Shown: piece by piece, positions 53,543 through 62,681 of the stretch
Numbering within the stretch: the first letter of the stretch is position 1
How the letters are laid out: the number at the start of each line of letters is the position of its first letter
Assembly (NCBI RefSeq): GCF_025753855.1
Contig: NZ_JAOWPT010000013.1
Span: forward strand, 112,322 to 176,321
Source: Mesorhizobium sp. ZC-5
GTDB lineage: Bacteria; Pseudomonadota; Alphaproteobacteria; Rhizobiales; Rhizobiaceae
Direction of reading: 5' to 3'
DNA: 64,000 nucleotides
Made by a program: the position numbers and the translations under genes
Notes under the pieces: model-generated
The model's input: the letters and a program-made list of their open reading frames with translations, nothing else
The model's database searches: none
Told to the model about the DNA's origin: nothing

Positions 53543-56500
53543 TCAACTGGTAGCGTTTTGAAGCTGATCCTCGTCGGCTGCTACGGCGCTGTCGTTGAGC
53601 TCCCGGATCTTCCCCACGAGATGCACCACGCGGCCCTCCTCAAACACCTGCTCCGGCCCGGTCGGAGCGACATCTGTGAATGGCGGCTCGTAGAGCAGCG
53701 ACGGGTCCATCAGGCCCTGATCGGTCAGATGCTCGACGATCATGCCGACGAACTCGATCTGGGAGGCTGTCGCAGTTCCGGATGAAAGGAATTCTCCGAA
53801 GGCCTCACTGACTGCGGCTCGCTCAAGGCCCACCAGCGAGCGCACAAAGCGGCCGAAGCCATGGCTGGTCTCGCGGGCGCGCTCGATATCCCCGGCTTCG
53901 CCGATGCCGGCGTCGAGCAGCATCTTCTCGAGTTCCACCAGATCGGTGGCCGTCAGCGGCTTCCCCTGTCGGAGCCTGTGCAGGACGATATGATCCTCGT
54001 GCTTCTTCAGAAAATGCCGGGCCTTCTGCTTGAAGCGGGCGAAATCCGCTTCGCCGACCTGCGGAAGCTCTACTTCGGTGCCCTCGCCGATCTCGTCGGC
54101 GAAATCGGAATAGACGATGGCCTTACGGCCTTTCTCGATGTGCTGAACCAGATCCCGGAGCCTCAACCGAACCAGCTCAAGCAGTGGCACGGTGACGCCC
54201 TCCCACCACGCATCGGTCTGGATCTCCTCTATCAGCACCGCCTGATGGGCGATCGACGGAATGCCGGTCTGGCCCTCCAACGCCGAGGCGATCTCCCGCA
54301 GCTGCTTTCGCAGCGTATCAAATCGCTTCGAGCCTTTTAGCAGGGCCAGTTCGAGCGAGAACATGAGGAGGTCGAAACGCTTAGCTTCCTCGGTGCCGAG
54401 GCTTCTGGCGGAGGGTAGCGGCGCGATCTCCTCGACGAGTTCCTTGCGCCTCTCGTCGTCGATGGCGATCCAGGCTTCCGGTCGCGCATACTTCTCGACT
54501 ACCCGGCGATGTGGGCGCACGATGAAATTGTCGAGTGTCAGCCCCGCCACTGTGCCACGTAGAACTCCCAGCGCGTCGGCGCGAATTTCATCCTCGTCCG
54601 GTGCGCCGCCCTTAGTGCCTGACGGCGCCGTGTAGGGCTCCTGGTCGCCCGCGGAGAAACCGTCGGCCCTGCCCTGCTTCTCGTCGAGCGCCCGCACCAG
54701 GTCGAGCCGTGCCGCAAAGAGCCGTTCCGACAGTGACTTTGCTGCACCGGCTTCCTTGAACTCCGGGTTCGCACCGAAGAACTCGAGGTTCTGGCAGTAG
54801 TCGAAGACGCGAAAAAACTCCTTGTCCTGGCCAGGGCCGAACAGATCTGGGCACAGCCGCGTGCCACGTCCCATCATCTGCCAGAATTTGGTCTTCGATC
54901 GCACCTGTTTGAAGAAGACGAGGTTGACCACCTCCGGCACGTCGATACCGGTGTCGAGCATGTCAACCGAGATGGCGATATGCGGCGGCTTTGTCTTCTT
55001 GGAGAAGTCATCGATCAGCGTTTGCGCATATGCACCGCTCTCGTAGGTGATGACGCGCGCGAAATGCCCAGCGAGGTTCGGATAGGCAGCGTTGAAACGC
55101 GCTTCGATGAATACCGCATGCGCCTGATTCTTTGCAAAGATGATCGTCTTGCCGATCCGGTCGCCGCCCTCAACCTTGATGCCATTGGTAATCAGATGGG
55201 CGATGACCAGGTCGACGGTGTCGGTGTTGAACAGCCGTTTGTTCACCTCGGCGGCGTCGATGCTGTCGGGGATCTCGTCCTCGCCCCATTCCAGCATGTC
55301 CCAGCGGTCTTTCTCTTCGTCGGTAAGATCGTCGTAGCGCAGGCCGGAGCGCACGATCTTCAGCGGCACGCTGATCGCCTTAGGGGGCACAAGGTGGCCG
55401 TCCGCCACCGCCTCATCGAGCGTATAGGCGTCGGTCGGCACACCGTCCTCGAGGTCGAACAGCGAATAAGTGTTGTGGTCGATCTCATCCTTGGGCGTCG
55501 CGGTCAGACCGACGAGGAAGGAGTCGAAATATTCGAAGATGGCACCGTAGCGCTGATAGACCGAGCGGTGCGCCTCGTCGATCACGATGAGATCGAAATG
55601 GCCCGGCCCGAACTTCCGCTTCTCGTCGGCCTTGCCGTCGATCAAGTTCATCATCGTCGGATAGGTCGACAGGAACACCCGGCCCTCGCTCGTGCGCTCG
55701 GTCACCAGGTTGACAGGCGCAGAGTCCGGCAGGTGCGCCTTGAAGGCGCCGGCGGCCTGGTTCACCAGTGCGACCCGGTCGGCGAGGAAGAGCACGCGCT
55801 TCACCCAGCCGGCGCGCATCAACAGGTCGACCAGCGCTATGACCGTGCGTGTCTTGCCTGAACCTGTCGCCATCACCAGCAGCGCCTTGCGCTCACCCTG
55901 CTCCTCGAAGGTTCTGGCAATGGCCCGGATGGCGCGTTGCTGATAGGGCCGCTTGTCGCCGGCGATCTTCGTGTTCAGCCTGGTTTCGGAAAGTTTTTTG
56001 CGGCTGGTGCGACGCTGGATCAGCAACTCCAGCTCGTCCCGCTTGTAGAAGCCGCCGGTCTGGCGTGGCGGATATCGTGCGTCGTCCCAGATCCAGTGCT
56101 CGTAACCGTTCGAATAGAAAATCACCGGCCGCTGGCCAAAGCGAGTCTCCAGGCAATCTGCATAAAGCTTCGCCTGCTGCTGGCCTTGGCGCGCATCCTT
56201 GCGCGTGCGCTTGGCCTCGACCAAGCCGAGCGGTTTGCCGTCCGCACCCCACAGCACATAGTCGACGAAGCCGATGCCCTCATTGTTGGGCATACCTTCG
56301 ACGCGGAACTCGAGATCCTCTGGTCTGTCCAGCGCCCACCCCGCTTCGCGCAGCAGAAGGTCGATGTAGCGGTCGCGGGTTTCAGCCTCGTCGTAATCGT
56401 GCGCCGAGGGCATCGCCTCGGCCGCCTTGCGCGCGGCCGCCACTTCGGCACGCAGACGCTGCAATTCGGCATCGAGGTTCTGCTTGTCGGCCAGCAGGCT

Positions 56501-57007
56501 GGTCAACTCGCCGTCCCTGGCGTCGAGTTCTGCCTGCTGGGCTTTCAGATGCGCAAAGGCCTTCTTCAGCGTCTCGTCACGGCGCGACAGCACCGAGGCG
56601 TCAAATGCCAGGCCGTCGGCCGGCTTGGAGCGGCGGCCGTAGGTGCGCGCCAGCCAGAAGCAGACATGAAAGAGCTCCTTCACCGCGCCGGCGGCATCCT
56701 GCGGGCGGATCGTCCGTTCCTCGTGCACGGCGCGATTGCGCAGCGTGTTGATCAGTTTGGCCTTGGCGAACACGGCCTCGCCGGCCGCACGACGGAAGCT
56801 CGGCTCGTGCAGAAGGGCGGCGATATTGTCCTGGTAGGGCAGCTTCAGGCCGGGATCGTTGCGGAACGCCCATTTGACCGCGAGCTCTACCGTCTTGCCG
56901 GCGAAGAACGCCGCCGCCGTGGGCGACACGCTCGCCTGCCGCTCGGCCTCCATCGCCGCCTCGTGGACAGTCGGGAATTCGGCGGCGAGGAAGGCGAAAT
57001 TGGACAC
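53543..57007 (-). CDS. hsdR: Type I restriction enzyme R subunit
   Basis: An 1154-residue HsdR. Residues 1-140 resemble a DUF4145-type N-terminal domain; 145-195 form a coiled coil. The nuclease site is D249 in GFVDYVLW and E264-A-K266 in GLVEAKRT. The SF2 motor shows Walker A ATGSGKT (380-386), DEAH (477-480), TATP (502-505) and QMMGRGTRL. A long C-terminal helical part should dock to the methylase core. It starts with GTG at 57007, overlapping the GIY-YIG gene stop by one base. The partner hsdM (61017-62577) is frameshifted, so restriction is probably not functional. Confidence 0.95.
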   Translation of the reverse strand: MSNFAFLAAEFPTVHEAAMEAERQASVSPTAAAFFAGKTVELAVKWAFRNDPGLKLPYQDNIAALLHEPSFRRAAGEAVFAKAKLINTLRNRAVHEERTIRPQDAAGAVKELFHVCFWLARTYGRRSKPADGLAFDASVLSRRDETLKKAFAHLKAQQAELDARDGELTSLLADKQNLDAELQRLRAEVAAARKAAEAMPSAHDYDEAETRDRYIDLLLREAGWALDRPEDLEFRVEGMPNNEGIGFVDYVLWGADGKPLGLVEAKRTRKDARQGQQQAKLYADCLETRFGQRPVIFYSNGYEHWIWDDARYPPRQTGGFYKRDELELLIQRRTSRKKLSETRLNTKIAGDKRPYQQRAIRAIARTFEEQGERKALLVMATGSGKTRTVIALVDLLMRAGWVKRVLFLADRVALVNQAAGAFKAHLPDSAPVNLVTERTSEGRVFLSTYPTMMNLIDGKADEKRKFGPGHFDLIVIDEAHRSVYQRYGAIFEYFDSFLVGLTATPKDEIDHNTYSLFDLEDGVPTDAYTLDEAVADGHLVPPKAISVPLKIVRSGLRYDDLTDEEKDRWDMLEWGEDEIPDSIDAAEVNKRLFNTDTVDLVIAHLITNGIKVEGGDRIGKTIIFAKNQAHAVFIEARFNAAYPNLAGHFARVITYESGAYAQTLIDDFSKKTKPPHIAISVDMLDTGIDVPEVVNLVFFKQVRSKTKFWQMMGRGTRLCPDLFGPGQDKEFFRVFDYCQNLEFFGANPEFKEAGAAKSLSERLFAARLDLVRALDEKQGRADGFSAGDQEPYTAPSGTKGGAPDEDEIRADALGVLRGTVAGLTLDNFIVRPHRRVVEKYARPEAWIAIDDERRKELVEEIAPLPSARSLGTEEAKRFDLLMFSLELALLKGSKRFDTLRKQLREIASALEGQTGIPSIAHQAVLIEEIQTDAWWEGVTVPLLELVRLRLRDLVQHIEKGRKAIVYSDFADEIGEGTEVELPQVGEADFARFKQKARHFLKKHEDHIVLHRLRQGKPLTATDLVELEKMLLDAGIGEAGDIERARETSHGFGRFVRSLVGLERAAVSEAFGEFLSSGTATASQIEFVGMIVEHLTDQGLMDPSLLYEPPFTDVAPTGPEQVFEEGRVVHLVGKIRELNDSAVAADEDQLQNATS

Positions 57008-57540
57008 TAGCTCAACCGGCCAAGCTCAGGAAAATCGTCGACGAATGCCTTGCGAACCGGCAACCACTTCGTATCATCAACGTCATACTTCCACTTTACG
57101 TTGTTCAGCACCTTATATCCAACATCAGAAAGCTCTTTCGCAAGCCGCTTCTCCATCGCCCCGACTTCATCACGCAGTGGCAAGTGCAATTTCATCAATT
57201 CTTCGCGCATTGTCTTGTCGGCATGATCGAAGTCTTCCGGCCGCACGACTTCAGGGTGGATGGGACCGTGCGCGACCAGGTCAAAGCTTTTGCAGGACAG
57301 TGGATCAACGCCGACTGCCAGGAGGTTCCGCCGGAGCGCGTTCTGGTTCTTCACCGATCCGAGATGCTGCCCCATTCGAATGTAGGGCGGCGAGGCATTC
57401 GGGCTTGAGTTGTCGCCAGTTCGCCCAACATAGAGGAGGTCCCGCCCGTCGGCGGTTAGGACTTTCCAGACATAGAGCCAAAAGCCGCGCCTCAGCATGG
57501 GACCGGGGAGCGTGAGGCGGAATGTGCCGATGTCCGTCAT
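57007..57540 (-). CDS. GIY-YIG-like nuclease domain protein
   Basis: A 177-residue protein. LYVWKV (about 22-27) and LLYVGRTGDN (about 35-44) match the two strands of a GIY-YIG fold, followed by IRMGQHLG with a conserved-type Arg, a Glu in AMEKRLAKEL and a late Asn in VLNNVKW. These are the expected catalytic positions, though the GIY triad itself reads LYV. It lies directly before hsdR with a one-base overlap, so it travels with the type I system. A nuclease or a DNA-binding accessory role is possible. Confidence 0.75.
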   Translation of the reverse strand: MTDIGTFRLTLPGPMLRRGFWLYVWKVLTADGRDLLYVGRTGDNSSPNASPPYIRMGQHLGSVKNQNALRRNLLAVGVDPLSCKSFDLVAHGPIHPEVVRPEDFDHADKTMREELMKLHLPLRDEVGAMEKRLAKELSDVGYKVLNNVKWKYDVDDTKWLPVRKAFVDDFPELGRLS

Positions 57541-57585
57541 CTTCCTCCCCCAGGACCGCCTACGCCTGGCAAATCGCGGAACCGG

Positions 57586-57870
57586 TCATCGGTCGCCGAC
57601 GAGCACGAGGAAAAGCGTGAAGAAAATTCCACCCCAGAAGAACAGCGAAAAGCCAACCTCCATGACCGGTTTGCCCTTCTGGCGAGCCGACAATGCGATG
57701 TTGCCGGGCTTGGCGAAATAGTATCGCCACCAGAGGATAAGCGCTCCCGGCGTCCGGAACAGAAGCCAGGCAAGACCGCGGGTCGGCCTCAGCTCTTTCC
57801 CGACTGCCGATGGCGCCGACTTTACCTGCCTGCCTTCGCGGACACTTCGCCCCAACACGGATTCTCCCAT
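57586..57870 (-). CDS. Small membrane protein
   Basis: A 94-residue protein with two hydrophobic segments (about residues 33-48, LAWLLFRTPGALILWW, and 73-91, SLFFWGGIFFTLFLVLV). The ATG at 57870 has GGAGG five bases upstream. It precedes the GIY-YIG gene by 45 bp on the same strand and is divergent from the 357-residue membrane protein. No family recognised. Confidence 0.6.
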   Translation of the reverse strand: MGESVLGRSVREGRQVKSAPSAVGKELRPTRGLAWLLFRTPGALILWWRYYFAKPGNIALSARQKGKPVMEVGFSLFFWGGIFFTLFLVLVGDR

Positions 57871-57966
57871 CCAGCCTCCGCCTATTCATGCCTTGTCGAA
57901 CAGGGTATTTGCAAGATGGCGGAGGCTGGCGACAATCTCCGTGTGCAGTCGCCTAAGGGGGGCGGG

Positions 57967-59040
57967 ATGATTGTTCAGTTTCGCCGGATCGTGGCGCTCG
58001 TGACCGCAGGATCCCTGGCGCTTTCCGCCGGCGCCGTCCTGCCGCAAGCGTGGTTGGCGGGACGCATGCTGTTGGATCGGCCCGATGCCTATGAGATCGC
58101 AGTTTACGAGCTTTCGCGGCTGAGCGCTGCCGACTACGAACCGGCAATCGAGAATGCCCTAGAAGATGGAGACGTCGACCTTGCCGACAGTATGGTCGAT
58201 CTCGCCCGGCAACATCAGGTCGTGTTGCCTCCGGGCTTGACTGGCCGCGTCGAGGCGGAGGCCGCCAGCACGGCCTTGGAGTCGGCGTCGGATGCCTGGG
58301 ACGGCTTCATATCGGGCGAGGCATCGAACGAAGCGGCTCTTAGCGGTGCGATTACAGCTGATCTCGTAGGCTATGGAGACGTTCGGGATCTCTCTGCCCA
58401 AGCGGGTGCTTATCTGAACGGCGAGCCGGTGGACCATGTCACCGTCGCGGTAGCCTCAGCTGGCCTAGCGCTGACGGGAACGACGCTTCTCTCCCTCGGC
58501 AGCGCCTCGCCGGCGACTGTCCCGGCCAAGGTCGGGCTCAGCACGATCAAGCTTGCGCGACGAGCGGGGAAAATGTCGATGGGTCTGGTCGATGATGTCG
58601 CCAAAATGGCTCGCCGATCGATCAATGACGCAGCGCTTGCGGATCTCGGGCGGGCGGCAAAGAGCCTCGATCCGCGCGCGATGCTCTCGGCGGCCAGAAG
58701 CCTCGTGAAGCAAGATGCGGTCAAGACATTCGCCGACCTCGGAGACGATGTCTCCGCGATCGGCCGGAACAGCGGCCATCGCGGTGTCATGGACGTCCTG
58801 GCCCGGGCCGAAAACGTCGATGACGTGCGCCAGGCGGCGCGTGTTTCGAACAACTATGGCAAAGGCACTCGCGGCGCCTTCCACTTCATCGGCAGGATGA
58901 CGCTCAAGCTGAGCGCATTTCTGTATCACATGTTCGGCTGGCTGCTGACTGCCGCTATCTGGCTAGCTGGTGCGCTTTGGCTACTGTTTCGGTTCATATC
59001 ATGGGCGAGCCGCCCCTTCAGAACTGTGCCCGCCAGGTAG
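57967..59040 (+). CDS. Hypothetical membrane protein
   Basis: A 357-residue protein with an N-terminal hydrophobic helix (about 6-28, possibly a signal anchor), a soluble helical region rich in Ala and Asp, a second hydrophobic stretch (about 160-180, VAVASAGLALTGTTLLSLGS), and a hydrophobic C-terminal pair (about 315-345, LSAFLYHMFGWLLTAAIWLAG). The start at 57967 follows a long G run. It lies on the opposite strand inside the restriction gene set and its end overlaps the DUF3883 gene by 23 bp. No family recognised. Confidence 0.65.
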   Translation: MIVQFRRIVALVTAGSLALSAGAVLPQAWLAGRMLLDRPDAYEIAVYELSRLSAADYEPAIENALEDGDVDLADSMVDLARQHQVVLPPGLTGRVEAEAASTALESASDAWDGFISGEASNEAALSGAITADLVGYGDVRDLSAQAGAYLNGEPVDHVTVAVASAGLALTGTTLLSLGSASPATVPAKVGLSTIKLARRAGKMSMGLVDDVAKMARRSINDAALADLGRAAKSLDPRAMLSAARSLVKQDAVKTFADLGDDVSAIGRNSGHRGVMDVLARAENVDDVRQAARVSNNYGKGTRGAFHFIGRMTLKLSAFLYHMFGWLLTAAIWLAGALWLLFRFISWASRPFRTVPAR

Positions 59041-59851
59041 TCGCGCGAAGCAACACCGCCTTGTCGAGTGGCGGTGACAGCTCGAAGGCGCGGGGCTGGC
59101 GGGCGAAGTCATAGAGCCGCACCAGCCGGAACGCATCCGACCGCTCTTCCGAGAACGCTCGCTCGTTCTCGGAAAGAAGGAAGGGCGTCGTCCTGTGCCC
59201 GGTCGTCGTCTTCACTTCGATTAGCCGCTCCCGCCCGGCGCCGTCGAAGGAGCGGATGTCGTAGCCCGCGCCGTCGCCGTCCTCCACCGAGACCCAGCGC
59301 ACCTTTCGCGCCAGGTCGGTCCGGCCGGCCGAACGCAGCGACGCCTGCTCGCTGAAGAAAACGCGCTCCTCGCCGTCGCGCCCGAGCCGGCGGTCACGTG
59401 CATCCCGCAAGGCCGGATCGAAGCGGCGCACGATCCGCTCCAGCGCCTGCGGCACGGGATCGAGATCGACGGGCGGCGGCGGCTCGAAGAACAGTCCTTC
59501 GGGCTCGCGCAGGCCGTCGTCCAGCAATGCCGGGAATGGGTTCTCGAACACGGCTGGGCTGGCCGCCACGCGGCGTTCGACGCCGTCGACCAGCGCGCGC
59601 TGAAAGTTCGCCATCGGCTTGTAACCTTCGATCCACGGCATGCCTAGCCGCAGGAGGACGGCGCTGATGTTCTGGTGCTTGAACTCGATGGAGCCGCGGC
59701 TGCGGCCGGTCAGTTCTTGCAGCGCCGCGTTGCGCTGTGCCTTTACGAAGGACTGGCCTCGCAGCTCCAAGCCAAGCATGTCGAAATAGTCGGCAACGAC
59801 TAGGTCGATTTCATTGTCGGTCCAGTCGGTTCCGGCTATCGGGTCAGACAT
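59018..59851 (-). CDS. DUF3883 domain-containing protein
   Basis: A 277-residue protein. The C-terminal domain (about 150-277) carries GAGYDIRSFDG followed by ERLIEVKTT, the D...E-x-K pattern of the PD-(D/E)xK nuclease fold as found in DUF3883. The N-terminal half (DNEIDLVVADYFDMLGLEL...) is a helical domain often seen with it, and a Pro-rich linker (FFEPPPPVDLDP) joins the two. Its start overlaps the hsdS stop by one base (TGATG), so it is part of the hsdMS transcript. It may be an accessory nuclease. Confidence 0.82.
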   Translation of the reverse strand: MSDPIAGTDWTDNEIDLVVADYFDMLGLELRGQSFVKAQRNAALQELTGRSRGSIEFKHQNISAVLLRLGMPWIEGYKPMANFQRALVDGVERRVAASPAVFENPFPALLDDGLREPEGLFFEPPPPVDLDPVPQALERIVRRFDPALRDARDRRLGRDGEERVFFSEQASLRSAGRTDLARKVRWVSVEDGDGAGYDIRSFDGAGRERLIEVKTTTGHRTTPFLLSENERAFSEERSDAFRLVRLYDFARQPRAFELSPPLDKAVLLRATTWRAQF

Positions 59852-61020
59852 CAGAGCTGGCCGGAAAAGGCGCGATGCTGGAGGGAAGAGAATAAGGACA
59901 GGGCTTCTGCAAGCGCCTTTCGAGCTCCGAGACGCATTCCATCCACTTTGGAAATCGCCGCAGAAAAACTCGCTCGCTCCCGCTCAGATGCAATCGGAGT
60001 TGCATAATGCCGAATTTCAATCGGAGATATGTGCGGCACGGTTGTTTCGGTGGGCTTCAAATGCTGCGAAAATTCTCTGCTGGTTACGATCGCTAGCAAA
60101 TACGCTCGATCGGTTTCCTGTTTTGCGCGAAGTCTTGCTACCCGTTGAACCAGCAGGGATGGCACATCTGATTCAGTCAGTTGCGCAACCTTGAATCCCG
60201 ATGAAATCCATGGACGATCCATCGCGACGACCACATCGCCCACTCGAAGTTCGAAGGAAGAGAACTCGCTGACACGCGTCTTAGGCCACCTTGCTAAATC
60301 GGACCAATCGATTTTGCCCGGCAGCACATTGGTGCCACGACAGAGCTTCACTCCATCGCTAGCGTCAGTGTATTCAGAACTCTTGAATGCAAAGCCAATT
60401 TGAAGGTCCGCCAATTCCGTTATCGGTGCGTAGGTGTGCCGTGATCGGTCCCCGAACATCTCCTGAAAGATCGATTGTGTGAGGCTGTCCAGGAGATCGA
60501 TGGCGCGCTGGCGCTTGCGGCGCAGCCCATCTGCCTTGTCGAGGATCGCGGCGATCCGTCGCTGTTCGGCAAGCGGCGGGAGAGGGATTTCAAGGTTGCG
60601 CAGATTGTCGATCGAAAAATTGTCAGCGGTGGTGGCTCGCACCCATCTCAGAACCACCGGTTCGGACGCTTTCACGATATGAGCGATATATCCGGCGTCT
60701 GCACGAGTGCCGCAGATCAGCGCCTTGATATCTTGATTGATGGCAACGGGACGCCGAGTAATCCCGACCGGAAGAGTATGCTTCAAAATTCCGGAGCGAT
60801 TGACAATCAGGATCGCATTTTCCGGGATCAGATTTGTCGCGCTGCCCTCAATTGCCTCACGGGTAATCTTGTCCTCGGCATCGGTGATTTCCCAGCGTTT
60901 CATATCCTTTGGAGAAACCCACGGGATATCTCCACCCCAAAATGCGGAATTGGCTTTCGATGGGGTGCCGCCGCCTTTGATCTCGACAACGTTTCCGAGC
61001 GCTACCACCGGCGCATTCAC
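59851..61020 (-). CDS. hsdS: Type I restriction-modification specificity subunit
   Basis: A 389-residue HsdS with two target-recognition domains, each followed by a conserved helical spacer. The first TRD covers about residues 5-150 (VVEIKGGGTPSKANSAFWGG), ending in LPPLAEQRRIAAILDKADGL; the second covers about 200-345. It sets the bipartite recognition sequence. The second half is clearly lower in GC than the neighbours, common for exchanged TRDs. It overlaps hsdM by 4 bp (ATGA). The gene itself appears intact. Confidence 0.93.
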   Translation of the reverse strand: MNAPVVALGNVVEIKGGGTPSKANSAFWGGDIPWVSPKDMKRWEITDAEDKITREAIEGSATNLIPENAILIVNRSGILKHTLPVGITRRPVAINQDIKALICGTRADAGYIAHIVKASEPVVLRWVRATTADNFSIDNLRNLEIPLPPLAEQRRIAAILDKADGLRRKRQRAIDLLDSLTQSIFQEMFGDRSRHTYAPITELADLQIGFAFKSSEYTDASDGVKLCRGTNVLPGKIDWSDLARWPKTRVSEFSSFELRVGDVVVAMDRPWISSGFKVAQLTESDVPSLLVQRVARLRAKQETDRAYLLAIVTSREFSQHLKPTETTVPHISPIEIRHYATPIASERERASFSAAISKVDGMRLGARKALAEALSLFSSLQHRAFSGQL

Positions 61021-62577
61021 AGCATCGCCTCCAGCTCTTCCAGCCCTTCGGCGATCTCCTTTTCCAGCGCCTTCAGCTCGGCAATGATCTCCTTCGGTGG
61101 GCGGTGCTCCTGCGCCTTGTGGACGGTCTCTTTGTAGCGGTTGATGGAGAGGTCATAGCCGGCAGAAGCGATCTCGGCCTTAGGCACACAGAAGCTTTGC
61201 GTCGTGCGCGGCCGCTCGCGCTCGGCGCCGTTGCGCTCGGCCCAGCGTGCGGCGATATCCGGCAGGTTGTTCTTCACCAGTTCCTCTGATGTCAACGTCA
61301 GGTTGATGAAGAGGCCAGCCTCGCGGTGCCCGGGAGTAACGCCCAGTCTTTCGCCCGGCAGCAGTGGCGTGCGCTTGTCGTCCAGCGAGAAGCCGTCGGC
61401 CTGGCAGTCGTAGAACCAGACATGATCCGTGCCGCCGGAATTGGTCTTGGTGAACAGCAGGATCGCCGTCGACACGCCGGCATAGGGCCGGAACACGCCC
61501 GATGGCAGCTTGACGATGCCGTCGAGCCGGTGGTCCTCGACCAGCCTTGTGCGCGGTGGACGAGCCGAACAGCACGCCGTCAGGCACGATGACCGCGGCG
61601 CGGCCGCCGGGCTTCAGCAGCTTCAGGAACAGCGCCATGAACAGGAGTTCGGTCTTCTTCGTCTTGACGATCGACAGCAGGTCCTTGGCGGTGGTCTCGT
61701 AGTCGAGCGAGCCGGCGAAGGGCGGGTTGGCGAGCAGCAGGCTGTAGCGGTCGGCGTCGCCAGCGTGCTCCTGGGCGAGCGAGTCCTTGTAGCGGATGTC
61801 CGGCCGCTCCACGCCATGCAGCGTCATGTTCATCGAGCCGATGCGCAGCATCGTCTGGTCGAAATCGAAGCCGTGGAACATCTCCTCGTGGAAATGGTCG
61901 CGCATCTCAGGCTCGATGAAGAGTTTCGGATGGTTGTCGCGCAGATATTCGCCGGCCGCGACGAGGAAACCGCAAGTGCCGCAGGCCGGATCGCAGATCA
62001 CGTCCTTCGGCGCCGGCGCCGTCATCTCGACCATCAGAGCGATGATGTGGCGCGGAGTGCGGAACTGGCCGTTCTGGCCGGCGGTGGCGATCTTGCCTAG
62101 CATGTATTCGTAGAGGTCGCCCTTGGTGTCGCGATCCTCCATGGGGATATTGGCGAGGAGATCGACGACCTTGGCCAGCAGCGCCGGCGTGGGGATGGTG
62201 AAGCGCGCGCCCTTCATGTGGGTGGCGTGCGCCGTGCCGTCCTCGGCCATGGTGCGCAGAAACGGGAAGACGTGCTCGGACACGATCGTGAACATGGTGG
62301 CTGCGTCGCGGTTCTTCAGCCGAGACCAGCGCATGTCCTCGTAGGCGACGCCGCCGCCTTTTCCGATGCCATCCTTGCCTTCCGGGAAGATACGCCGTTC
62401 CATCGGGCGGCTAAGGCGGTTGGCCTTGTTCTCCTCGCGCGTGTGGGCATCGTCGAGCCCGCGCATGAAGAGCAGGTAGGTGATCTGTTCGATCACCTCG
62501 ATGGGGTTGGCGATGCCGCCTGCCCAGAAGGCGTTCCAGACCGCGTCGATCTTCGAACGAAGTTCACCAGTGATCAT
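61017..62577 (-). pseudogene. hsdM: Type I restriction-modification methylase subunit, frameshifted
   Basis: From ATG 62577 the frame encodes a normal HsdM N-terminus, the SAM motif DPACGTCGFL (196-205) and catalytic NPPF (284-287). After residue 344 (GSSTAHK, at 61546) the frame breaks. Family members continue with about five residues and then LVEDHRLDGIVKLPSG; here CTGGTCGAGGACC follows after one base, so about 14 bp appear deleted at 61545 and LVEDHRLDG... continues in another frame to 61017. The original frame runs on into unrelated residues to 61180. A truncated HsdM without its C-terminal part is expected not to assemble with HsdS. A good ribosome-binding site (AAGGAA) precedes the start. 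Confidence 0.85.
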
Positions 62578-62681
62578 CCGTATTCCTTCCACTTTGAGGC
62601 GGACACTACCCACAGAAGAAACCGACGCAAGTCTATTCATGCGCGCCCAAGTGGACGAAGTTGGAGCAGCGGGAGGGCGAT

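Noticed and set aside
61180-61545. Continuation of the first hsdM frame after the break as a real HsdM C-terminus
   Set aside because: The residues after 61545 in that frame are Arg/Pro/Ala-rich and unlike HsdM, while the conserved HsdM sequence continues in another frame.
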